Source: Sphingobacterium micropteri
GTDB taxonomy: Bacteria; Bacteroidota; Bacteroidia; Sphingobacteriales; Sphingobacteriaceae
Direction of reading: 5' to 3'
Assembly (NCBI RefSeq): GCF_014692515.1
Contig: NZ_JACOIK010000006.1
Coordinates: forward strand, 282,455 to 346,454
DNA: 64,000 nt
Shown: in pieces, positions 18,813 through 26,411 of the stretch
Layout: each line of letters starts with the position of its first letter
Numbering within the stretch: position 1 is the first letter of the stretch
Notes under the pieces: generated by a model
Told to the model about the DNA's origin: nothing
Seen by the model: the letters and a program-made list of their open reading frames with translations, nothing else
The model's database searches: none
Position numbers and translations under genes: made by a program

Positions 18813-19089
18813 TTAGATCGTTTTGCGCTGTTAGCGTGCCTTTCCGGGTTTTCTTAAAAAATTCGTATCTTGCAGTAGACACTAATTATGAACTGGAAAT
18901 GCCGGAAAAAAACTTGATTCATGTATGGAAGGAAACCCTATCGTCCAAGCCCGTTACTCGGGAAACGTTCAAAGGGATGCATCTCACTGCATTGCATCAG
19001 GCAACCCAGCAAAAACTGGACGAGTATCTGTTGTGTGTCCGGTTTGAACTCCACGATTTTATTCTCTGTGAACATGTCTTGTGGATCAC

Positions 19090-19383
19090 TCTATTGTTTT
19101 TATGAAGAAGTTGGTTGTTCGGGTAAGAAAATCCACTGTTTTCATCCGAAAGCTAACTATCCTCTTAGAAGAATGAGCTGTTATATGTTTTTAGTTAACT
19201 GTTTTTCTTTTCCTATTAGTTGTCCTACGAGAACGACTGTCTCTTTTTGCCCGGTAGCTACCTACTCAGACAGAACAGCTAACGCTATCTGTACAAGCGT
19301 TAGCTGTTTTGTTAGAAAACTTAGCTGTTTTTCCGAAACTGTTAACTCTTCTATCCTGTGTCTGTTCTGCTGGTTTACCTTAA
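19090..19383. repeat. degenerate 21-bp tandem repeat array, about 14 units
   Basis: Units begin every 21 bp from 19090. Examples: 19111 TTGGTTGTTCGG, 19195 TTAACTGTTTTT, 19216 TTAGTTGTCCTA, 19300 TTAGCTGTTTTG, 19321 TTAGCTGTTTTT, 19342 TTAACTCTTCTA. The conserved core is YTARCTGTTTT, followed by a variable part often ending in GAAAR. Because 21 is divisible by three, the plus strand reads a seven-residue repeat ([SN]CF....) and the minus strand a [KE]QL..L. repeat, but the minus reading is broken by stops. There are no spacers, so it is not CRISPR. Confidence 0.75.
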
Positions 19384-19447
19384 ACAATGGTTCTTTGATG
19401 GCATAAATGCTGTTTTTATAATGAAAATCTGTTGAAATAGTATTTGT

Positions 19448-19514
19448 AAAGGTTCGTTTTTTCGCCAGAAAGTTTTTCGGGGTACCCCTAAAATTGGCGA
19501 AAACACGAACCTTT
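19448..19514. repeat. 67-bp inverted repeat upstream of FN3-like gene
   Basis: Arms of 20 bp with one mismatch: AAAGGTTCG...TTCGCCA (19448-19467) and TGGCGAA...CGAACCTTT (19495-19514). The 27-bp centre contains the perfect palindrome GGGGTACCCC (19479-19488). As RNA it would form one long hairpin. It begins 65 bp after the 21-bp array and ends 81 bp before the next start codon. A REP-like mobile fragment, a regulatory hairpin or a protein-binding palindrome are all possible. Confidence 0.8.
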
Positions 19515-19595
19515 TGCCTGCTTTTGTGCCGCATCTTTGTACTGTACGTACGAATCGAGTAATTCATAAATTTTAAAACATTAAAAAAGAAAGAA

Positions 19596-20204
19596 ATGGC
19601 AAAACCAATCTTTAGAAGCAAGAACGCAACGGAGTTATTGCGTTATGCAGAACAGATCTTTAAAAAGATGACAGAGAACGCGGACATGTTTGTTGATCCG
19701 GTTCCGGATTTAGAAACGTTGGAAAGCAGACTATCCGCCTATCGGGCTGCTTTTGCAGAAGCCTCGTTTCGTGATCAACGGGCGGTTATCCTGAAGGGGC
19801 AGGAGGGTGAACGGCTACAGGAGATCGTCTATCGCCTTTCCCACTATGTGGATGCGGTGGCGCAGGGTGACCCCGGTATCATCGTAGCGGCAGGATATCA
19901 GCCCTCCGAGAGTACGGGCAACCGTATCGACCGGACACCTAAAGCTGAAAACCTACGTGTATCACATATACAGGTGGGATTGGGTATCGTCCGCGTACGG
20001 GTAAAACCCTGGAAACCGGCCAGGCTTTACCGTTACGAGTACCGTAAAAAGGGCTCGGAAGAGTGGACGGGCATCCTGCACAGTAGTTCAACGGTAGAAT
20101 TGCGCGGGCTGGATAAGCTGCAGGAATACGAATTCCGGGCATCCTACATCGGCCGGGACATCGAGCCAAATTTTAGTGATACCATCACGGCGCTTGTTGT
20201 CTAG
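19596..20204 (+). CDS. fibronectin-III-like conserved hypothetical protein
   Basis: 202 residues without a signal peptide. Residues 1-100 are helical (SKNATELLRYAEQIFKKMTENADMF..., LETLESRLSAYRAAFAEASF); residues 115-200 resemble a fibronectin type III domain (PKAENLRVSHIQ, YRYEYRKKGSEEWTGIL, LRGLDKLQEYEFRASYIG). I recall this arrangement as a recurrent small gene family in Bacteroidota, function unknown. A hairpin at 20209 follows. Start ATG at 19596 has an A-rich leader (TTAAAAAAGAAAGAA). Confidence 0.75.
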   Translation: MAKPIFRSKNATELLRYAEQIFKKMTENADMFVDPVPDLETLESRLSAYRAAFAEASFRDQRAVILKGQEGERLQEIVYRLSHYVDAVAQGDPGIIVAAGYQPSESTGNRIDRTPKAENLRVSHIQVGLGIVRVRVKPWKPARLYRYEYRKKGSEEWTGILHSSSTVELRGLDKLQEYEFRASYIGRDIEPNFSDTITALVV

Positions 20205-20208
20205 CAAG

Positions 20209-20250
20209 GCAAAGGGGAAAGTCTCAGAACGGGGCTTCCCCTTGCTTTCA
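20209..20250 (+). terminator. possible terminator after FN3-like gene
   Basis: Stem GCAAAGGGGAA (20209-20219) with TTCCCCTTGC (20236-20245), one bulged A, followed by only three T residues. Confidence 0.5.
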
Positions 20251-20400
20251 GATTTAGATTTTAACTCCTTATCTTTATAACAATTAAAAAATTATGGAAT
20301 TATAACCCAGTCCCATCCTCTCCGCACGATCACGCTACGGTATGACCGCTCGAAACTAGCACCGGAGTTCGAAACACTGGCGCTGCAATATTTTCAGGAG

Positions 20401-20946
20401 ATGCACGACCGCACTTGGGAAATCAAGCAACGAATAAACAACGCGAGGCTCCAGATACCAGCGTTCAACATCCAGGTGGAGGAACTGGACGCCTTGCTAA
20501 CGGAAGCCAAAGGGAAATTTAAGCACCTCGAAATGGCCTATGAGACAAATCCGTACAAGGACACGATCCGTGTGCAGCTGAAGAAGCTATTGGCTGCTAT
20601 AAATACATTTTTGGAAAGCTTCGTGCCCAAACTGGTAACACTGACAGAGAATTATTACGATTATGATGATTATACCTTTGCACAGGATAAATGGAGGACG
20701 GAAACCGCTCATCCGCAATTCCACAAAATCTTTGCGCATTACCAGGACTGTTCCGTGGATATGGTTTTCTTTGACGCGGATCTGGACGATTTTAGGGGTA
20801 TACTCAGCTTTGTAAAAAAACAAGAGGGGAAATACTACGAGGAAATGGATACACTCATCGATGATTATACAGATCTTAACGAGCAGTTGGCCGATTTTTT
20901 TGAGGCTGTCGAGAAATTCGATGAAGGGTTAATAATGGGTGGTTGA
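20401..20946 (+). CDS. conserved hypothetical helical protein, start probably upstream
   Basis: 181 residues from ATG 20401, almost all helical and charged (EIKQRINNARLQIPAF, VEELDALLTEAKGKFKHLE, long acidic C-terminus). The same frame stays open back to 20281 and reads like protein (TITLRYDRSKLAPEFETLAL from about 20326), so the ATG at 20401 seems internal. The only upstream ATG (20295) is in another frame and hits a stop after three codons. Either a non-ATG start is used (for example ATT at 20299) or a one-base frameshift has separated the start from the body. Function unknown; it follows the FN3-like gene. Confidence 0.7.
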   Translation: MHDRTWEIKQRINNARLQIPAFNIQVEELDALLTEAKGKFKHLEMAYETNPYKDTIRVQLKKLLAAINTFLESFVPKLVTLTENYYDYDDYTFAQDKWRTETAHPQFHKIFAHYQDCSVDMVFFDADLDDFRGILSFVKKQEGKYYEEMDTLIDDYTDLNEQLADFFEAVEKFDEGLIMGG

Positions 20947-20972
20947 AATCAATAGCATAACATCATATTAGG

Positions 20973-21006
20973 GGACTATCCGAGAAGCAGGATGGTCCTT
21001 TTTTGT
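20973..21006 (+). terminator. rho-independent terminator
   Basis: Nine-bp stem GGACTATCC (20973-20981) with GGATGGTCC (20990-20998), one G-T pair, 8-base loop, followed by TTTTTTG. It lies 27 bp after the stop of the hypothetical gene. Confidence 0.85.
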
Positions 21007-21067
21007 TTTGCTGCACAACTGATTCGCTATCGGCGGGGCAAGATTACAAAACGCCGGAAAGTCGGAT

Positions 21068-21134
21068 ATGGTAATATTTCACAATAAAAAGGTAATGGGC
21101 TATAATATTTACGATGTGTTTATTATCAATTTTG
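21068..21134 (+). promoter_or_regulatory. candidate operator and promoter of second SusCD operon
   Basis: -7-like box CAATTTTG (21127-21134; one mismatch to TAnnTTTG). At -51 lies ATTTCACAA (21076-21084) and at -30 GGGCTATAA (21097-21105), weaker forms of the half-sites before the lyase genes. The 29 bp from 21068 align with those from 917, also at the same distance of 59 bp to the box. An alternative promoter uses TTTG (21131) with TATATTTA (21154). Confidence 0.45.
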
Positions 21135-21486
21135 TTACAACGACTAGCGATTATATATTTAGTTATAGCATGTTTGTAGTAGTACATGTGTAGAAGGGAG
21201 AAAAGGATTAGCATTATAAACGTTTTTTTAGTACTAACTAATAGAGGAATCGTAACTGAAAATCGTAAAGATTAAGAAAAATAATAAGAGTCGCGCATAG
21301 TGTCTTTTGTACAATATTGGCAGTTCGGGATATAGTCAATACGTATTCCGATGGTAAATTATCGACTATCTTGTTGGGATGGTTCTTGATTATGGCATGT
21401 TGTCGCTATGTGGTTGTGGATTAATTAAGGGAATGTAATTTAATAACCTAAAGTATAATTTAATTAATAACAAAAAACCTAAAAAG

Positions 21487-23124
21487 ATGAGATATAAAAA
21501 CTTTATGGGTAGTGTATTTTCGATTGGCAGGATGTTTTTTCTCTTTCTGTTTGTCGCGTCCATTTACGCGTGTAATAAGGATGCAGCGCCAGGTCCGCCG
21601 ACGAGTTTGACACAGATGACAAGTGGTATTACCATTGAGCATGCAGACACATCTCTTGTACTGAAGTGGAGCCCCGGGATAGCCGCTTGGGAAGGTGATG
21701 ACCGTCGAGCTGAGGTGTCCTATCAAGTCCAGATCTCTACAGATCCTACCTTTAGCGATGCGAGTCAGAATTCGCTTGATTTAGAAACCGATTCCACATG
21801 GTTTTTTCTTGGTGACGAGGAGATCACGCCTTTGCAGGAATACTATGCTCGTGTACGCACGGTGAAGAATACCGGTACAGGTGCTTCTGGGTGGATAAAC
21901 ACACCGAGCTTTCAGCTAAAACCTATAGATCTCTTCCGGCCAATTAAAGTATGGAATCTGACGGATGAAGCCGTTATTTTGGGCTGGGCGACGCACGGTG
22001 AACTGAATACCTTGGTAGTGGAAACTGCTGAGGGTACGGATAAGCAGGAATTCAATGTAAAAGACGCCGGCTCGCTCTCCAAGCTAATAGAAGGATTATC
22101 ATCTGGGAAAAACTATGTAGCGAGACTCTTTCGTCATGATGACAGACCATTAGGTGTGTTGGAATTTACGACGAAACCTACGGTGGAACAGGCAGGTTAT
22201 ATCGATTTGCGTGCTTCTAGTGACCCAATGATCTTGCAAAACACCTTGAATACGGTGCCAGCCGGAAGTACGATTGCATTGAAGAGAGGGATGACCTACA
22301 CCATTACAGAAACCTTCAAGCTTGATCGTGATGTAACGATAACGAGCGAACCGGGCTTCGGTAATCAGGCACGTATACAGATGTCTTCTTCTTTTGACGT
22401 AGCGGAAGGATCGCAGATTAACTTGATCAAATTCGAGGATGTGGAAATAACAGGAGAAATAGCAAGTACTTATGCCTTCAATTTATCTCCGGCCTCTACC
22501 ATTAAGAAAATTGAATTTGAAGCTTGCCGGATATCGGATCAAAGAGGTGTGGTGCGTTTAAAAGATGCAGGATCGAAAATCGTGGAAGACTTTGTGATCA
22601 ACAATTCTATTGTCCAGAATATCGGAAATTATGGACTGCTTGCCCCCGATCATGTGGATGGTACTGTAAACAATATCCGCTTGACAAACTCTACTATTAT
22701 CAATGCAGAGTGGATTGTCCGATATAATAATTCGGCGGTTAATCATTTGAATACTATGATAATGGAGAATATGACCTTCTTCAATGCGCCACATAGTAAT
22801 CGATTCATTATTGATATGCAACGGACAGGAAGTACGATCGGTAGCTTTACCGCTCGCAATACGCTATTTGGCTATACGGCAGGAGGGCGTTCGTTTAATC
22901 GGTTTGTGCCGAATTCGGTTTCCGCAACGAATAACTTCGTTACGTCTGAAGCGATCTGGGGCACCTCGGCGACTCAGGGATTGGCAGCAGCAGGTATCGT
23001 GCGCTATTCAGCGACTTCAGAGCAGGTTTTTGCCGCGCCGGATAAGACTAACTTCGCCAATAGCGATCTGACCATTATCGATGCTGCGTTGTTTACTGTC
23101 GGTGATCCGCGTTGGAGACCCTAA
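21487..23124 (+). CDS. surface lipoprotein, DUF4957/DUF5123-like, pectin-locus type
   Basis: 545 residues. Lipoprotein signal (FVASIYAC, Cys about 29). Then two fibronectin-III-like modules (about 50-135, VLKWSPGIAAWEG...VSYQVQISTDPTF, and about 140-230, IKVWNLTDEAVILGW), followed by a beta-helix-like region (about 250-520) with repeated N/I/F ladders (VNNIRLTNSTIINAEWIVRYNN, NTMIMENMTFFN). This order fits the DUF4957 plus DUF5123 proteins that occur beside SusCD pairs in pectin loci, where they probably bind pectin at the surface. It stands first in the operon; the SusC gene follows almost directly. Confidence 0.82.
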   Translation: MRYKNFMGSVFSIGRMFFLFLFVASIYACNKDAAPGPPTSLTQMTSGITIEHADTSLVLKWSPGIAAWEGDDRRAEVSYQVQISTDPTFSDASQNSLDLETDSTWFFLGDEEITPLQEYYARVRTVKNTGTGASGWINTPSFQLKPIDLFRPIKVWNLTDEAVILGWATHGELNTLVVETAEGTDKQEFNVKDAGSLSKLIEGLSSGKNYVARLFRHDDRPLGVLEFTTKPTVEQAGYIDLRASSDPMILQNTLNTVPAGSTIALKRGMTYTITETFKLDRDVTITSEPGFGNQARIQMSSSFDVAEGSQINLIKFEDVEITGEIASTYAFNLSPASTIKKIEFEACRISDQRGVVRLKDAGSKIVEDFVINNSIVQNIGNYGLLAPDHVDGTVNNIRLTNSTIINAEWIVRYNNSAVNHLNTMIMENMTFFNAPHSNRFIIDMQRTGSTIGSFTARNTLFGYTAGGRSFNRFVPNSVSATNNFVTSEAIWGTSATQGLAAAGIVRYSATSEQVFAAPDKTNFANSDLTIIDAALFTVGDPRWRP

Positions 23125-23148
23125 GTGAAGAGAAGAATAATAGAGATG

Positions 23149-26100
23149 AAACCTATTTTTAGAATGAATAAACTTAAAATGAAGTATATGAAGAGTCGTG
23201 CTGATATGCCCCAAGTTGTTCTAAGGGGAACACGAAATGTGCTGCTGGCCTGCTTGCTAGCCACTCCTTTTGTGGGAGTGGAAGCAGCCGATATACCTGT
23301 TCGAGAGCTGACGAAAATCGAGAAGCTTGTCAACATAACAGGGAAAGTTATCGATCAAGATGGCAACCCGGTCGCTGGCGCCACCGTTTTGGTAAAAGGA
23401 ACAAAGTCGGGGGTACAGACGGATAAAGATGGTGTATTTAGGATAAATACGCCTGAAGGAAATACACAGCTGGTCGTGAGCTTTGTTGGTTACAAAGTGC
23501 AAGAAGTCAATGTTGGTGGAATGACTAGTATCACCATTACATTGGAATCCAGTGATGCGATTGAAGAAGTGATTGTAACCGGATACGGTACGCAGAAGCG
23601 ATCCGAAATTGTGGGATCCGTGGCGACGATAACAGGAGAGGAGCTGATGGATATTCCGGCACCAAATATTGCCGGGGCCTTACGAAACCAAATCGCCGGT
23701 GTAGGCGTGAGCGAAGTCTCTGGTCGACCAGGATCGCGTATCTCCTTAAACATCCGTGGGGCGACGACGAGTGAAGCTGGCGCTTCCATCAACGCGACAT
23801 CTGAACCATTGTATATTGTCGACGGGATTACCGTGGGCGCTGATGTGTTCGATGCGTTGGACCCTTCCATGGTGGAAAATATTACCTTCTTAAAAGATGC
23901 ATCTGCAGCCATCTATGGGGCAGCTGGTGCGAAAGGAGTAGTTCTTGTTACAACCAAGAGAGGAAAGCAAGGGAAACCGAGTATATCTTACAATGGTTAC
24001 CTCGGAATTACCGATGCCGCGCGAAAACCTGATTTTTTAACAGCCTATGAATTGGCGCAGTTCCTGAACGAAAGCGCATTTGTAGGGAATAAACGAGCAA
24101 GTGAAATGTTTTCAGAGGCTGATTTGGCCTATTTGAGGGGCTTAGATGCGGAAAGTTGGTACGATCAGCTGTGGAAACCGGCAGTGATGCAGCGGCACAA
24201 TCTAAATATTTCCGGTGGCGGCGAGCGTACGACCTTTTTTGTGGGCGGAAGTTTTCAGAATCAGAACGCTAATTATGCCGGGATGAAAAATGACAAGTAT
24301 TCGTTGCGTAGTGGCTTGACGACGACTATCGTGGAAGGATTAACCGCGGATATTGCTTTTAACCTCAATCATAATATTCGGGAAAGCCAGAACCAGATTG
24401 GTAATGAAACCGATGCGGATTTCTACTCCAAACTGATTGCAACCCCGGATTGGGTTCCAATGTATATCAATGGGCTTCCGGTAAATATTAATGGTCAGAG
24501 CAGCAATCCTTTAGCCGTTCTTAACTCGGGCTATCTGCAAACAAGCAAGTCGCAGGATTACAACATCAATGCTAGCTTGAACTGGGCGCCTTCCTTCCTA
24601 AAAGGCTTTTCCGCAAAACTGCAGGTTTCGCAAAGAGGAGGGAACAGTAGTGGCGAACAATATGTGCCGCCTTATCGGTTGTGGAATTTTCAGCGTATGG
24701 GCAACAACGGTGAATTATACTCCAATAGTTTGGTTGCATCGGGAAATCAATATAATGAAGTGCTCCCTAAATCAAGTTCTACGTTGGACGCGAGTTTAGG
24801 TAACACTAGTGGCTATCAGGGATTTGTTACGTTGAATTATAATGGAACTTTCGCCGATCATACGATAGGTGTGGTTGTAGGAGCGGAACAAACGGTGTCG
24901 AACAGCGATAATCTGTCCGTTCGTTGGCTGAGCCAGGCGATTCCAGATAAGATGGACTATTGGGCATTTGATTTACACGATCGTCCAGGCCGTTCTATAG
25001 GCGAAATGACCAAGCGCTCAGGTTTTGGACGTTTGAGCTATGATTATAAGAAAAAATACATCTTGCAGGTGGTAGCACGTCTGGATGCTTCGTCCAACTT
25101 TGCGCGGGGCGACCGCTGGGGTTGGTCGCCAAGTGTCGGCGCGGGATGGATCGTGAGTCAGGAAAACTTTTTCAAGGACAATGTGGACTTTGTAAATCAC
25201 CTGAAACTGAAAGTAAACTGGGGGATTACGGGCGATGACCGGGTTACGGATCGTCTGTGGCAGGAACGCTATAGTGTCGATATAAATAACGGTTATATGT
25301 TTGGTGAGGGGAACTACGGTGTAGGCCTTAATCCCACTGACTATCCCAATTTGCTCATCACCTGGGAGAAGAAGCGTTCCTTTAACTTCGGGATTGAAAC
25401 TACGATGTGGAACAACCGCTTAAACCTGAGTGCAGAGTTCTTTCAAAACAAAGTGTTTGACGGATTTGACCAAGGTGTCGATCAAACAAATCCGCTGTAC
25501 TCAGGTTTGATTGCACCACCGGTAAACTACCGCGAAGCTTATAACTGGGGTTCGGAATTTACCATTGGCTATAATACCCGTATTACAGACGACTGGAGTA
25601 TCAATGCCGGCATGAACTTCGGCTGGGGGAATTCTGTCGTAACCAAGATGCTGTATAATCCGAATGCGTTTACAGAGCGAGATCGGACACATAACGATTG
25701 GTTAGGGACTAAATTTGGCGTGGATCCGCGGAAATACAATACAAATAACATCGGATATCTAACAGAGGGGATGTTTCGTACACAGGAGCAACTGGACGCT
25801 TTTATGGCCGAAAACCCGAACTATACCATTAACGGTGATGTGCCACAGGTGGGCTGGATGATCTATAAAGATACCAATGGGGATGGCGTGATTAACTTTC
25901 TAGATAAAGACATATTGTTTGATCGTACCACACCGGTATTCTCCACGGGAATCAATCTTGGTGTACGTTACAAAGATTTCAGTTTAAGAACGAACATCAT
26001 GGCCCGTTTTGGCGGAAAGGTATTTGTGGACAGCCGGGCGAGGACTAAACCGAGTTACAACACCAATGTGCCGATTTTCTGGCGTGACCGCTGGTCACCA

Positions 26101-26394
26101 GATGATCCGATGAACGGCAAGTACCCAAGGGCCGACGATCCGTATATCAATGACGCGGCTGATATCTGGGCGCTAAACGGAACAACTATCCGCGTGAACA
26201 ACATGACGTTGAGTTATGCAGTGCCATCAAATGCAGCTCGTCGTATAGGTTTGTCAAACGCAAGGCTATTGCTGACGGGCAATAACCTTTGGACCCTTGT
26301 CAATCCGTTCAGCTACAAGGATCCTTATAGCTCCCAGGTGTATAATTACCCGATCGTACGGACGATATCGGTGGGTTTGAGTGCTAGTTTATAA
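23149..26394 (+). CDS. SusC/RagA-type TonB-dependent outer-membrane transporter (second)
   Basis: 1081 residues from ATG 23149. A GTG at 23125, touching the previous stop, and later ATGs (23164, 23179, 23188) are other options; the signal-peptide core is LLACLLATPFVGVEA. Domains: regulatory-like beta-sandwich (VNITGKVIDQDGNPVAGATVLVKG), TonB-box linker (EEVIVTGYGTQKRSE), plug (PLYIVDGI, LKDASAAIYG, GAKGVVLVTTKRG), barrel ending ISVGLSASL. It differs clearly from the first SusC in loops, so it likely takes up a different pectic oligomer. The SusD gene follows after 17 bp. Confidence 0.96.
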   Translation, partial: KPIFRMNKLKMKYMKSRADMPQVVLRGTRNVLLACLLATPFVGVEAADIPVRELTKIEKLVNITGKVIDQDGNPVAGATVLVKGTKSGVQTDKDGVFRINTPEGNTQLVVSFVGYKVQEVNVGGMTSITITLESSDAIEEVIVTGYGTQKRSEIVGSVATITGEELMDIPAPNIAGALRNQIAGVGVSEVSGRPGSRISLNIRGATTSEAGASINATSEPLYIVDGITVGADVFDALDPSMVENITFLKDASAAIYGAAGAKGVVLVTTKRGKQGKPSISYNGYLGITDAARKPDFLTAYELAQFLNESAFVGNKRASEMFSEADLAYLRGLDAESWYDQLWKPAVMQRHNLNISGGGERTTFFVGGSFQNQNANYAGMKNDKYSLRSGLTTTIVEGLTADIAFNLNHNIRESQNQIGNETDADFYSKLIATPDWVPMYINGLPVNINGQSSNPLAVLNSGYLQTSKSQDYNINASLNWAPSFLKGFSAKLQVSQRGGNSSGEQYVPPYRLWNFQRMGNNGELYSNSLVASGNQYNEVLPKSSSTLDASLGNTSGYQGFVTLNYNGTFADHTIGVVVGAEQTVSNSDNLSVRWLSQAIPDKMDYWAFDLHDRPGRSIGEMTKRSGFGRLSYDYKKKYILQVVARLDASSNFARGDRWGWSPSVGAGWIVSQENFFKDNVDFVNHLKLKVNWGITGDDRVTDRLWQERYSVDINNGYMFGEGNYGVGLNPTDYPNLLITWEKKRSFNFGIETTMWNNRLNLSAEFFQNKVFDGFDQGVDQTNPLYSGLIAPPVNYREAYNWGSEFTIGYNTRITDDWSINAGMNFGWGNSVVTKMLYNPNAFTERDRTHNDWLGTKFGVDPRKYNTNNIGYLTEGMFRTQEQLDAFMAENPNYTINGDVPQVGWMIYKDTNGDGVINFLDKDILFDRTTPVFSTGINLGVRYKDFSLRTNIMARFGGKVFVDSRARTKPSYNTNVPIFWRDRWSPDDPMNGKYPRADDPYINDAADIWALNGTTIRVNNMTLSYAVPSNAARRIGLSNARLLLTGNNLWTLVNPFSYKDPYSSQVYNYPIVRTISVGLSASL

Positions 26395-26411
26395 AATTAA
26401 TACGAAGAGAC

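Larger units (their letters stand above)
18813..19595. other. 783-bp non-coding region with repeats
   Basis: No convincing gene. Frames open here (for example 18836-19105 and 18921-19406) lack a start context, and the second merely reads through the 21-bp repeat array. The phrase MPEKNLIHVWKETLSS... near 18899 could be a gene fragment but I cannot place it. The region holds the 21-bp repeats, a 67-bp inverted repeat and a weak promoter box CATCTTTG (19532-19539) ahead of the gene at 19596. Confidence 0.6.
20947..21486. other. 540-bp intergenic region before second pectin locus
   Basis: No gene seen. It contains the terminator at 20973, the candidate operator/promoter at 21068-21134, and a leader of about 350 bp that is AT-rich. 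A second promoter-like pair, TTTG (21131-21134) and TATATTTA (21154-21161) 19 bp apart, overlaps the first. Confidence 0.6.

Noticed and set aside
19090..19383. CRISPR array
   Set aside because: Units of 21 bp follow one another without spacers and differ at many positions; there are no cas genes.
18921..19406. A 161-residue cysteine-rich protein on the plus strand
   Set aside because: The frame is open mainly because the 21-bp repeat has no stop in this phase; no signal peptide, no start context and no recognisable domain.
21131..21161. TTTG / TATATTTA as the main promoter of the second SusCD operon
   Set aside because: Spacing of 19 bp is good, but the shared operator does not fit it; the box at 21127 keeps the same distance to the operator as in the first operon. 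Kept only as an alternative.
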